Source: Pagrus major
Lineage: Eukaryota; Chordata; Actinopteri; Spariformes; Sparidae
Direction of reading: 5' to 3'
Assembly: GCF_040436345.1 (NCBI RefSeq)
Contig: NC_133215.1
Location: 22,618,806-22,682,805 of the forward strand
Length of the DNA stretch: 64,000 nucleotides
The translations under genes were made by a program, and so were the position numbers. Below, piece after piece: positions 50,301-59,452 of the stretch. The notes under the pieces are model-generated. The model was given only the letters and a program-made list of their open reading frames with translations. It did no database searches and was not told where the DNA came from. The first letter of the stretch is position 1. The number at the start of each line of letters is the position of its first letter.

Positions 50301-51788
50301 GCAGTGAAGGAGGAGGAAGACACTCCGGAGCAGTTCTTCCCTACCGACCATCCAGCAGGAGAGATCGACATCACACATCTCACCCCACAACAGCAGCAGG
50401 AGTTGCGAGCTGTCATCCCTGACGGCCTGTTCAGTGACCAGCCCGGAGCCACCTCCATGGCCGAGCACAACGTCCTGCTGAAAGACACCACACCACTCCG
50501 GCAGCGGATGTACAGAGTTCCGGAGCGAATGTTGCCTGCCCTCCAGGAGGAGCTGCAGGTGATGCAAAGACTTGGCGTGATTGAGAGGTCAGAGAGCGCC
50601 TGGAGCAGCCCTGTGGTCCTTGTTCCAAAGAAGGATGGCGGCATGCGTTTCTGCATTGACTTCCGCCAGGTAAATGCTCAATCACACTTTGATGCATATC
50701 CCATGCCTAGGCTGGAAGATCTAATCGAGCGCCTTGGAAAGGCGCACTTCATTTCCACTTTGGACCTGTGTAAGGGCTACTGGCAGGTGCCAATGGCTAA
50801 GGAGGCCAGGCCCTACACAGCCTTCAGGACGCCCCAGGGACTGTTCCAGTTTAAAGTTATGCCGTTTGGCCTGCAGGGAGCGCCAGCCACCTTCCAGCGG
50901 TTGATGGATCGTGTGCTGGATGGGACTGGTGCTTTCGCAGGCGCATACCTGGACGACATAGTAATCTTCAGTGCCACCTGGGACGAGCACCTTGGGCATC
51001 TTGCTGAGGTGCTACGGCGCATACATCAGGCAGGACTGACTGCCCAGCCCAAGAAATGCGCTTTGGCCCAGCAGGAAGTGCGGTACCTGGGACATATCCT
51101 AGGACGTGGTGTAATCAGACCCCAGAAAGACAAAATTGAGGCTATCCGGGACTGCCTGCAGCCCCAGACCAAGAAGGATATTCGGTCCTTCTTGGGGCTT
51201 GCGGGGTGGTACAGGCGGTTTGTGCCAAACTTTGCGAGCAGAGCAGCACCCCTCACTGACCTGACCAGAAAGTCTGGTACGGTGAAGGTCAGGTGGGAGG
51301 AGCAGCATGAGAAAGCTTTCATGGATTTAAAGGAGGCTCTGTGCAACGGCCCTGTGCTGCAGAGCCCGGACTTTACCCAGCCCTGGACTGTACAGACTGA
51401 TGCTTCTGGAGTTGGTCTGGGAGCAGTACTACTCCAGGGTGAGGGAGAGCAGCAACGACCAGTGGCTTACATAAGCCGCAAGCTGTTTCCCCGGGAGACC
51501 CGGTATTCCGCCGTCGAGCTGGAGTGCCTGGCCGTAAAGTGGGCACTGGACACTTTCAGGTACTACCTTTTAGGTAGAGACTTTGTTCTGGAGACGGACC
51601 ACCGAGCCTTGAAATGGCTGGGCAAAATGAAGGACACTAATGCTCGCATTACCCGTTGGTTTTTGGCTCTGCAGCCCTTCAGATTTGAGGTGCAGTATAG
51701 AGCGGGAAAGCAGAACATGGTGGCGGATTTTCTGTCTCGCCACCCCAGTGGCGAGCCTCCAGAGGAGGAGGGAAGTGTGAAAAGTTAG
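47310..51788 (+). CDS. gag-pol polyprotein, Gmr1 order (PR-IN-RT-RH)
   Basis: One frame from MSYGQLAQEDLQ, 1492 residues (the frame is open back to 47130 in the LTR). Parts in order: gag with a CCHC knuckle (CHFCGKPGHLIREC, 48387-48428); an aspartic protease LLDTGSTQTLV (near 48555); integrase with an HHCC zinc region (near 49250-49360), the D,D,E core (GMDIVGP, TDQGTAF, GLVERYN) and a GPY/F-like module (WQGPY); then reverse transcriptase with AYLDDIVIF (about 50943) and RNase H (TDASGVGLG, ETDHRALKWL). In most Ty3/gypsy elements integrase comes last; here it precedes RT, as in Ty1/copia and Gmr1. No envelope or chromodomain seen. The stop lies 13 bases inside the 3' LTR. Confidence 0.92.
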   Translation: MSYGQLAQEDLQEQEEEGARGGEPGVDTGGTLDLADLYNIIQQSLQTQERESFKQEQRWRNVQVQLNSFRDELEQRGVGGGVQPPAAPPAALQAPAAPPAALWMPAAPPADPQLPAAPPVVASPATWTRAAVPRLEEGDDVEQYLTTFERLATAYRWPQADWAIFLVPYLTGRARAAYVAMDPYDAVEYSKVKDAILAKYEISAEVYRQRFREPNLQPGETPREFYNRLKDLYHKWIRPAEKTVEEIGELLILEQFLHSLSPEVRVWVKEHDPQTGHNAAELVDSFMAARRGTKDFRQQGSSRPMIKGKSVGYGSGVGPRYSEQSRGPSTRYYPPQHNPHARPTSPPITRTPMSKDSFVCHFCGKPGHLIRECPVKRARSANMCSGPGTRKEPSYVGKVQTIEVTVNGRPARALLDTGSTQTLVQPHLVDQPETLTGERLRVCCVNGDEHEYPIAEICLEVQEQTYKLKAGIVRGLSHPVVLGQDVLILPELVQSTLPVSMVATRSQTKTETQRLLEMMPYSQEEISSQEKCKAVKTRQQRRREKLLGTVRVMADSEPEPLPVVREDIWEIPHDLKELQRQDESLKELFSKATEVEGVSTGQAKALSGEFYFVQQGLLYHQPEGSSTEQLVVPCSLRPKILSLGHDIPWAGHLGSVKTLQRIAGKFFWPSMYTDVHRHCKTCPTCQLTSKHKVKPFPLQPLPVIDVPFTRIGMDIVGPLECTQAGYKYILVICDYATRYPEAFPLRKVTARTIAPVLLQLFSRVGIPQEILTDQGTAFLSNTMKQVYGLLGIKGIRTTPYHPQTDGLVERYNQTLKGMLRRFVAANGKDWDRWLPYLMFAYREVPQASTGFSPFELLFGRQVRGPLDLLRDAWESPKPTTTNILTYVITMREKMEEMTNLVKDNLQQAQKTQTSWYDQRARQRTFQPGQKVLLLLPTEENKLLAKWQGPYSISRKLGPTTYELEMPERRKQRQVFHINLLKEWHEREVPLSQQLLVQAVKEEEDTPEQFFPTDHPAGEIDITHLTPQQQQELRAVIPDGLFSDQPGATSMAEHNVLLKDTTPLRQRMYRVPERMLPALQEELQVMQRLGVIERSESAWSSPVVLVPKKDGGMRFCIDFRQVNAQSHFDAYPMPRLEDLIERLGKAHFISTLDLCKGYWQVPMAKEARPYTAFRTPQGLFQFKVMPFGLQGAPATFQRLMDRVLDGTGAFAGAYLDDIVIFSATWDEHLGHLAEVLRRIHQAGLTAQPKKCALAQQEVRYLGHILGRGVIRPQKDKIEAIRDCLQPQTKKDIRSFLGLAGWYRRFVPNFASRAAPLTDLTRKSGTVKVRWEEQHEKAFMDLKEALCNGPVLQSPDFTQPWTVQTDASGVGLGAVLLQGEGEQQRPVAYISRKLFPRETRYSAVELECLAVKWALDTFRYYLLGRDFVLETDHRALKWLGKMKDTNARITRWFLALQPFRFEVQYRAGKQNMVADFLSRHPSGEPPEEEGSVKS
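51761..51775 (+). other. polypurine tract
   Basis: AGAGGAGGAGGGAAG directly before the 3' LTR. Confidence 0.85.
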
Positions 51789-52783
51789 CCCTCTTTTCCC
51801 CCAACTCGCCTGACATTTTCTGCACCATTTAAATGGACTACTGTTTATTACATGCACGCACGCACACACACACTTACACGCATACACACACGGAGCTTCG
51901 GGCATTTGTAATTACACGCGGCGCCGGCAACCGCGGCGTAATTCATTCATGCGCAATCACTACTTTACACATCTTTCAGTTACTCACCAAACTTCTGCCA
52001 ACATCAGAGCGGACGACGCGGTACCCGTCGATTCGGCTCCATAACTCATTTCATTCCGTTTGTCCATACATCATGCACGCAAACACCAACAGTACATTGA
52101 TAACTTTCACTTTCACTTCCTGGTCCCGCATCACTTTGCTTCCCCAAGGAACACGAGTCCCCCGACGATGACGAATTTATTCCCGGTTTGGGACAGGGGA
52201 AAGGGTTGCTTTGAGTGGGGGAAGCTATGGGTACATTACAAAATGTTTAACTATAAAGAGATGTAAATATTATTTAATCATATTCATTAATAATAATAAT
52301 AATAATAATTAATATATTAATATTATTATTATTAGTATTGGAACAGCTGTGGGTGATGGGTAAAATATCCATTGAATGTCTGTACCTACAAAATACCTTG
52401 TCACGTTGGTTTCTTCCAATTAGAGGAACTGAAGGGCTATTTAAACCCAGGGTTTTCTGCCTCAGGGTGTGGGAGTCTGGAGAGAGCAACTTGCCGAGAG
52501 GTTGTATTGAGAGAGAGAGAATTGAGTCAGTGCCTTTAACGTTGAGGAACCGGTGGGTTCATGTTTTTTTGTTTGTTTGTTTGTTTTGTTTTTGAAGTTT
52601 TCTTTTGTTGCCATTGGACTGGAACACCTATTTTTTTTTGTTTTGCACTGTAAATAAATCTGCACTTTTCACCCTCATCCACGTTTGCCATTGCTGCGTT
52701 TTTCACCTCATCACCACCAAACCTCAGTTTGTCTTGTCGCCACCATCCTGTGTGGACGTGGGCTGCAAAGTCCATTCTTCACA
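51776..52783 (+). repeat. 3' LTR
   Basis: 1008 bases, same ends as the 5' LTR. It carries AATAAA (CTGTAAATAAATC) near its 3' end. Confidence 0.95.
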
Positions 52784-53263
52784 GAGTGTCGTTGGGGCAT
52801 GAGTGGATATTTTCGAGATGGTCACGGAAGAGTGTGGCCTTTTCTTTGTTGTCTGTAATGATTGTGCCAGAGGATTTGAGTGGGGGGGTGGTGTTGGTTT
52901 GTGGATCTCCGTTTATGCTCTTGATTTTCTGCCAGAAGGTTCGGGGGTTTGTGTCGTGGTCCAGTTTCTTGTAAAAGGTTTTCCAGGTGTTTTGTTTGTG
53001 GAGGCTGAGTTGTAATTTGCTAGTGGTTTGGAGTCTGTTTATTTCTCTTTTGGTTTGAGGTGATCGGGACCGGATGTAATTTCATCGTAGTTTTCTCTTC
53101 TGTTTGATGAGTTGGAGGATGTGGTGGGGGAGTGACTGTGTTGGAGTTTTGTTGGTGTTTTTGGGTATCGTTTCCTCTCTGGCTTGGGTGAGTATTTGAC
53201 TTAGCAGGATTGCTTGGTGGTCCAGATCGTCGGGGGTGGTGTTGGGATTGATGGGGGTGTGTT

Positions 53264-54016
53264 TTAGTTTTCCTTCGATGTGTTTTCTGTAGATTTCCCA
53301 GTCTGCTTTTCTGTAGTTGTATTTATTGTTTGGGGTGGCTTGTAGGTGGAAGGAGAAAGTGATGAGGACAGGTAGGTGGTCACTGCTGAGATGGTTTGTG
53401 GTGGAAACTGGAGAAGTTTTGAGGCCAGGTCGGGGGTGCAGAGAATCAGGTCCTGGATGTCCGAGTTGCCTGTTGCAGGGGAGATGTAGGTGGGTTCGTT
53501 GGTGTTGATTACTGATAAGTTGGTGTTGTTTAGAATCTGTTTGAGTGCATTTCCATTTGTGTTTGTTATATTGCAGTAGAAGTCGGTGTGTTTTGCATTG
53601 AAGTCTCGCATGATGAGGGTGTGGTCAGAGGTGGTGGTGGCTTGAAACAGTTCTGCTGAAGGTCTTGTTCCAGGGGGGCAGTAGATACTGATGATTGTGA
53701 TGAGATGGTGCAGGTGATTTTTCATTGTTATTGTGACATATTCATTTCTGTTGAGTTGTTGTGATGAGAGACCATAATCCATTTCACTGTATTCGATGTT
53801 TTTCCTGATTAAAGTTGCTACTCCTCCTCCTTGTCTAGACTGTCTTTCTTTCCTGATGATGTTGTATCCGGGGATTTTGATGCGTGATTTGTTTGTTAAA
53901 AATGTTTCATTTATTGATGCTGCAGAGATATTCTTTTCATTTAGCAGTTGGATTAATTCCTCTTTCTTTCCTCTTATCCCTCTGATGTTTGTATGGAGAA
54001 AAGTACTGATGGCCAT
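53264..54016 (-). pseudogene. LINE copy 1 AP endonuclease, start of ORF2
   Basis: Minus strand, 250 codons from MAISTFLHTNIRGIRGKKEE, with SINETFL (catalytic Glu region), IRKERQSRQGGGVATLIRK and IMRDFNAKHTDF (the DFN/NAKH block). It shifts out of frame at its end; remnants of the linker to the RT run to 52789. Confidence 0.8.
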
Positions 54017-54085
54017 TATGAAAAAAATTTAACAGACAGAAGGCAAAAAGGCAGGTGTGTTATGTGTGGTTTGGGGTAAGGATTT

Positions 54086-54575
54086 TCATGAAATGTAGTT
54101 TGTGTGTTTTCTAATGCTTTTGATGACTTCTTCGATGCTGGTGTCGTCCATGGCCAGCTTCCTGAGGTCGTCGCGGAGGTGGGTGAGTTGGGTGTTTTTA
54201 TTGGGTGGCAGGCTGGTGGGGTTGGTGGTTGGGGGTTTTGCAGGGGGTGGTGGCTTTCGGGAGGGAGGAGTCATGTATGACAGGTAGATGGGGCAGTTCT
54301 TGGAGGCAGCAGAATGTTCACCAGCACAGTTGACGCACTTGGCTTCACGTTTGTCTTTATTGCAGGTTTTGTGGTGGTGGTTTTCGCCGCATCTCAGGCA
54401 TACAACAGGGTTTTTGCAATTTGTGGATATGTGGTTAAACTGTTGGCATTTGTAGCACTGGCGGATGGTAGGTGGGGGCCGGGCCTTCTCCACTCTGTAC
54501 TGAATCAGATCCATGTAGAAACCCTCGTGGAGAAGGCCGGCAGCTTGGTCAGGGTTTGTCAGGTGAATTTTGAGA
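54086..54575 (-). pseudogene. LINE copy 1 ORF1, C-terminal part with zinc knuckles
   Basis: Minus strand: three knuckles, CYKCQQFNHISTNC, CLRCGENHHHKTC and CVNCAGEHSAASKNC, then a Pro-rich stretch and the stop, 69 bases before the ORF2 start. Upstream, homology continues without a Met to about 54575, where the element breaks into its inverted 5' part. Confidence 0.8.
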
Positions 54576-54599
54576 ATTCAGACATTCATATCTGACAGT

Positions 54600-55408
54600 C
54601 AGTTGAGACAGACGTCAGTTGATTAACAGACGGACAGCCAGTCTCGCACAGAGCCAGATACCTCCGACGACAGACGCAGCACTGCATTCCTCCATGAGCC
54701 ATCGCCAGCAGAGCCTGACTGCTCTCATCCACGGACCTATATAAATCAAGGTAGAGGCGCTAGTGATGACCAAGGCACTTTCTCTCTCTTTTTAAAATCT
54801 CATTGGTGTCACTAAGCACTTGAAACTCACACTTCACTTCCATTGTGTCTCACTGTATAAATACCCCTCTTAAGCGCAGGACCCACATACCCCCCTCCCC
54901 CAGTTTTCTGCCACCTACTCCGACATTGTCAGCACAAACATGCATAAATACCCAACTATTAACACCCTCTCAAGAAAAAGAGCAAGAAGGGAATCAACAG
55001 AAAACCAACACGTCACACCAGTGGTCATGGAAAATTACAGAACCCCGGACAGCTCCTTCACAACCAATCAAGCCATTGTCAAAGAAATCCAAAAACACAA
55101 ACCCAACTCCATAAACTGGTTCATATGAGAAACGGTAACCTCCTCATCTTCCCTAAGGACATCCCCTCCCTGAACAACCTTCTCACACCATGGCCGGAGG
55201 GAGCATTCAACGGTGCACACTTCACTTGCAGACTAGCACGAAAACAAGGTTCCACCCCTCCTTCTGACTCCTCTGTGAAACTCCTGGTCATCAAAGGCAT
55301 CGACATCAACGTCAGGGAAACACGAGTCAAAGAACAACTGGGAAACCAAGGCATCCCCATCAACCGAATACACAGAATCATCAGCAGAACCACCCAGCAA
55401 CCAACCAC
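54600..55408 (+). pseudogene. LINE 5' UTR and ORF1 N-terminal part, inverted
   Basis: On the plus strand: a probable 5' UTR, then MHKYPTINTLSRKRARREST (54940) up to NSINWF, a one-base frame change, and RNGNLLIFPKDIPSLNNLL continuing to RTTQQPTT. The content is that of the missing ORF1 start, facing away from the rest of the element, as in 5' inversion by twin priming. It could also be an independent plus-strand fragment. Confidence 0.65.
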
Positions 55409-55414
55409 ATTTCT

Positions 55415-55427
55415 CAATAACTTCCAA
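55415..55427 (+). repeat. target-site duplication, LINE copy 2 (left)
   Basis: CAATAACTTCCAA, repeated exactly at 57473-57485. Confidence 0.88.
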
Positions 55428-55572
55428 GCGAGCGAGCGAGAGTTCTTGAGCCTGGTGGGGCAGCTCAGGGCGTCCGCCCTTTTCTACCCATTGTTGTGGG
55501 TGGAGCTTGGTGAGCGGCAAGAGGTGGGAGGAGCAGGACTCTGGAGGAAGGAGGACGTAAGTGAACCAAGGC

Positions 55573-55632
<60 letters not shown>

Positions 55633-57472
55633 AGGAGAGAGAGAGAGAGAGAGAGAGCAGGAGAGAGAGCGAGAGCGAGAGAGACAGAGAGAATAAAAGA
55701 AAATAAACAAAATAAAATAAAGTGCTCATGTGTATTTAGTGCAGGCTTGTGTGTATTTGTGTCTTAAGTGATCTATTTGTGTTCTATTCATATGTTCATG
55801 TATCCGTGTGAGTGTTTGGTGGTCTGTGTTGTGTGTTTTTGTGTTGAGTTACTTGGCCATAGAAGAGGGGGGATCAGGGGATGGGGAGGGGGGGCTTCAG
55901 CTGGAGGATGAATGACAGGGGGGTGTTGACAATTTGTTTGGCTTCTTGGATGGTTCTCTGGAGGGCAGGGTTGTTTATTGCTGTACTTAAATATCTTCGG
56001 GCTATTGCTTGGTGCCTCTGTCTGATGGTCTGGATGCCAGTTATTCTGTGAATGTAGTGGTTGCTGATATAGTTTGGGAGACGGTGAGCCAGTTTTAGTG
56101 CTTTATTTTGTATTACTTGGAGACGTTGTATCTGGTTGTCGGTGAGGGTGATCCAGGCGGGGACGGAGTATTCGAACAGGGGTCGGATGTAGGCTAGATA
56201 GACTTTGATTATTGTTGAGGGTGATGCGCCATGTTTTCCACAGAGGGCTTTGAGATGGTTCAGTCTGATGTTTCCTTTTTGTTCCAGTTTTGTGATGAAT
56301 TTGGTCCAGGTCATGTTGCTTTGAAAGGTTACTCCAAAGGAAGGTTGCTTCGTTGCTGATGCTGATTTGTTGATTGAATAATGAGAGATTAATGTTATTG
56401 CGCTGTAGGTGTTGATTTTTGGTGAAGATGACACATTGGGTTTTGACGGGGTTGAGTTTGATACGCCACATGCTTGACCAGGTTTCTATTTCTGTTATGC
56501 AATGTTGGAGTTTATTAGCTGCTAGTTGTGGAGATTTTGAGCTGGACCAGTAGCAAAGATCGTCGGCAAACTGAGAAACTTTGGCTATGGTGGCTGGGGG
56601 GTAGTAGATGTCTGAGGTATAGATGAGAAATAGAAGTGGACTGAGAACTGCGCCTTGTGGTACTCCTGCTTGGGGGGTGAATGGTGTTGAGATGGCTGAG
56701 TTGACTTTGACCTTGATGTGACGGTTGTTGAGGAAGCTGGAGATGATGGATTGGGTGGGTTTGGGGAGTTTGAGGTTGGTGTCCAGTAATCTGTATATGA
56801 GACCGTTATGCCATACTTTATCAAATGCTTTTTCAATGTCGAAGAATATTGCTAGGGTGATTTGTTTCTTATTGAAGTTTCTGTAGATGTCTTCGGATAA
56901 ACGGAGGATGTTGTCTGTTGTTGCTCTGCCTTTTCTGAAACCTGCTTGATGGATACCGATGAGACCTATTGATTCGATGTGATTACTGAGTCGGGAGGTG
57001 ATGATTCTTTCAAAAAGTTTTCCGATGTGGCTGAGGAGGCTAATGGGGCGGTAGCTGGTGACGTTGTGGGGGTCTTTGCCGGGTTTGTGGATCATGGTGA
57101 CAAGTGCGGTCTTCCAGGGTGAAGGGAAGTGGCCAGTGGTGAGGCATGTGGTGTAGAGCTGTCCAAGGTGCTGAAGGTAGGTGACTGGTGCTTGTTTGAT
57201 AAGTATGGTGTGGATGGTGTCTTCTCCCGGTGCTTTATTTTTCATCTTTTTTAGGTGCAGTTGTATTTATTTGGTGGTGACAGGCCTTGTGAGGGGGTGG
57301 TGCTCTGTGGGGGGGTCGATTCCATTTGTCTGTGATGATTTGTGTTTTGTGATTTCCTTGTCCACCAGGTCTTTCCATGTGTTATCAAAGTGAGTGTCAT
57401 TGGGGCATGAGTGGATATTTTCGAGATGGTTACGGAAGAGTGTGGCCTTTTCTTTGTTGTCTGTAATGATAA
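55428..57472 (-). mobile_element. I/Nimb-like LINE copy 2, 5'-truncated
   Basis: Same family and orientation as copy 1. It contains the 3' UTR with GA-rich and GCGA-type tail and most of the reverse transcriptase, ending at 57472. The exact 13-base target duplication shows it is a separate insertion. Differences from copy 1 are few, so both are recent. Confidence 0.9.
55874..57245 (-). pseudogene. LINE copy 2 reverse transcriptase
   Basis: A 380-codon minus-strand frame: NKAPGEDTI, SYRPISLLSHIGKLFE, HQAGFRKGRATTDNILR, DIEKAFDKVWH, VPQGAVLSPLLFLIYTSDI and KVSQFADDLCYW (catalytic FADD). One frame change near 56335 separates it from the C-terminal piece (55874 to about 56330), which ends QLKPPLPIP. 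The endonuclease and ORF1 are absent through 5' truncation. Confidence 0.85.
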
Positions 57473-57485
57473 CAATAACTTCCAA
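57473..57485 (+). repeat. target-site duplication, LINE copy 2 (right)
   Basis: CAATAACTTCCAA, same as 55415-55427. Confidence 0.88.
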
Positions 57486-57560
57486 CCCCTGCGTCCCGGA
57501 TATTTAAATCTTATCTGAGGACGTAATTGAAAACAGAGGCAGGGCCTATTCCTCCTCTGT
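57486..57560 (-). promoter_or_regulatory. stranded H4 promoter
   Basis: Minus strand: ATTACGTCCTCAGATAAG then a TTTAAATA TATA-like box, closely matching ATTACGTCCGCAGATAAGG plus TATA of the two intact H4 promoters. It points toward the H4 at 43928 and ends where LINE target-site sequence begins. Confidence 0.75.
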
Positions 57561-57618
57561 GGTGTTTCATGAAGGTTAATTATTTGGTGTATGAGTGCCA
57601 CCCACTGAACAACAGCAT

Positions 57619-57635
57619 GTGTGTGTGTGTGTGTG

Positions 57636-57674
<39 letters not shown>
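57619..57674. repeat. (GT)n microsatellite
   Basis: About 27 units with one GC interruption. Confidence 0.93.
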
Positions 57675-57676
<2 letters not shown>

Positions 57677-57858
57677 CTGCAGCTGTGTCTCAGCTCTCTC
57701 AGGTGAGTGCAGGTGGAGCTTCCTGTCCTCTTCTCTTGGGAGTTTTGTGTGTCCGTCGCTGTCCGAGGTGCTGAACTGACACCAGCAGAGCTGCTACCTG
57801 CTGTCTCTGTCCAGGGTGATGAAGCTGTGCTGCTGCTGAGCTCCGAGGAGCAGCCACG
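57675..57858 (+). repeat. ~190-base repeat, copy 2
   Basis: Second copy of 36281-36470. Confidence 0.75.
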
Positions 57859-58943
57859 AAGCTGCATCCTGACTGAGAGGCCCTTTATCTACAAATCACA
57901 CTGACAACCACAATATCTTATTTCATTCATTTGATTTAAAGAATGATAAATTAGCTCTCTCTTTTACCTGTTTTGTATCAATGATCAGCAGACATATCTA
58001 TGAATTGAATCATTATCAATAGTGATGTTCAGTCAGTGTTTACGGCCTCAGACAGAGGAGAACTTTAGATAAAAATCAGAGCCCTCTTTGACACATGCTG
58101 TACATTTGATTTGAAGGCTCTTTAATCGATTCCATGCTATCAGCATTTAAGCCTATAAGCAAAGAATTAAATGCTTTTATTGCACTATAATGTAGATGTG
58201 AGAAGTAACATTTTAGCTGTTTACTTATGTTACACTTGAATTTGCCCTCTGAGGATCAATAAAGGATTATCTTCATCAATTAATTTTCTAACCATCTATG
58301 AAGCATTAATAACTGGCTAGTGCATGCATACCGCTCCATACACGTAGGGCTACATGTTATATTTGATTGGTTATACAAAACAAAAATTCCCTAAACTTAC
58401 AACAGATCTGTACATATCACTTAATGTTTATTATGCACTTTAACCTTTCACTAAGGTGCTTTAGGATGGGAATAGTGCTCACAGCAGCTCATCTCTTTTC
58501 TTATTCTACATAGCAGTGAAATGTCCATCTTCCTGCCTGTGAACGTCAACTACACACTCTCGTCCTCATCCCCCCTTTGTCTTCCTGCAGTGTTTGTATG
58601 TTGCATCTGGACTATTTGATGCTCTGTCACTGGATTCTGTGAGATACAAAGAGAAACATGTCTGCAGTCGGTGCCTCAGTGCGGAGCTTTGTTGTTAAAT
58701 TGACAAGTGTACTAAAAAGGTCATTATACGAAAACATGCAATTTCCCATTCTTAATGTTTGATTTTCAAAGTACTTTTTGAAAAGTCTTTAAGCCCCTTT
58801 TTGTATGAAGTAGATTCTTACCTCTCAGAAAAATGTGCCTTGCCATCTCAGTCTCTTTTCAATTTCTCTTTCTTTTTTTCCCCCACATAATCAACATGCA
58901 TATCTGTGTTTTGTTAACCCTGTTACTGACATACATGCATGGA
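57859..58943. other. intergenic with a LINE tail
   Basis: Nothing coding is seen. TTGAATTTGCCCTCTGAGGA then TCAATAAAGGA at 58238-58270 is a fish LINE 3' tail. Confidence 0.45.
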
Positions 58944-59344
58944 CAGGCCGACGTACATTTTTGGGCCGGCCCGGGGCTGTCATAATTTAATCAAAAAAGT
59001 ATATTATAAATCATTTTTATCGACCGCGACGGCCCATTGGTTGATTTTCTTGAAGGACATTGGGCTAATCCAATGAAATCTCTCAGCCCTCCTCGGCCCG
59101 CCCCTCCCTCTCCCTTGACCAAGGTTATCACATTTTGCCATTTGAGCTGACCGGAGTTGGAGAGAAGTGAGTGGAAATGGATAAACCACAAAAACGCAAG
59201 GGGTGCGCAGAGAAGGTACGAGAAAAAAGGCTAAAAAGCCTACGAGTGGACGCAGCAAAATGTGCCAAAATTACTGATATGTTTGCCATTGCCACCACAA
59301 GTTGGATTGCAGCAGCGGGTGCAGGGCCGGAGAAGGAAGGAGAA

Positions 59345-59345
<1 letters not shown>
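58944..59345 (+). mobile_element. 5' end of a hAT-family DNA transposon
   Basis: It starts CAGGCCGACGTACATTTTTG with GGGCCGGCCCGGGGC soon after, a hAT-type end. An ORF from 59177 reads MDKPQKRKGCAEKVREKRLK, then SLRVDAAKCAKITDMFA, like the N-terminus of the ZMYM1-like hAT transposases of fish. The frame runs into a GT microsatellite; the catalytic part and the other end are not seen. Confidence 0.6.
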
Positions 59346-59441
<96 letters not shown>

Positions 59442-59452
59442 TGCGTGTGTGC
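59346..59452. repeat. (GT)n microsatellite
   Basis: More than 45 GT units, with GC-containing variants at the end. Confidence 0.95.

Larger units (their letters stand above)
46222..52783 (+). mobile_element. Gmr1-type Ty3/gypsy LTR retrotransposon, looks whole
   Basis: 6.56-kb element with two ~1-kb LTRs (TG...CA), a 5-base target duplication GAGTG (46217-46221 and 52784-52788), a primer-binding-like site, a polypurine tract and one long gag-pol frame. The two LTRs differ at only a handful of positions, so the insertion is young. It sits inside LINE copy 1, so it is younger than that insertion. The pol order, integrase before reverse transcriptase, marks the Gmr1 group. Confidence 0.92.
44278..55408 (-). 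mobile_element. I/Nimb-like LINE copy 1, 5'-inverted, with nested LTR element
   Basis: Non-LTR retrotransposon read on the minus strand: ORF1 (54086-54575), endonuclease (53264-54016), reverse transcriptase (44702-46221), then a 3' UTR with GA-rich and (TCGC)n tail at 44278-44530. The middle is split by the LTR element at 46222-52783. The 5' end (54600-55408) is inverted, as in twin priming. The ORF1 zinc knuckles and the endonuclease-RT order fit the I/Jockey superfamily; I suspect the fish Nimb clade. Confidence 0.8.
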
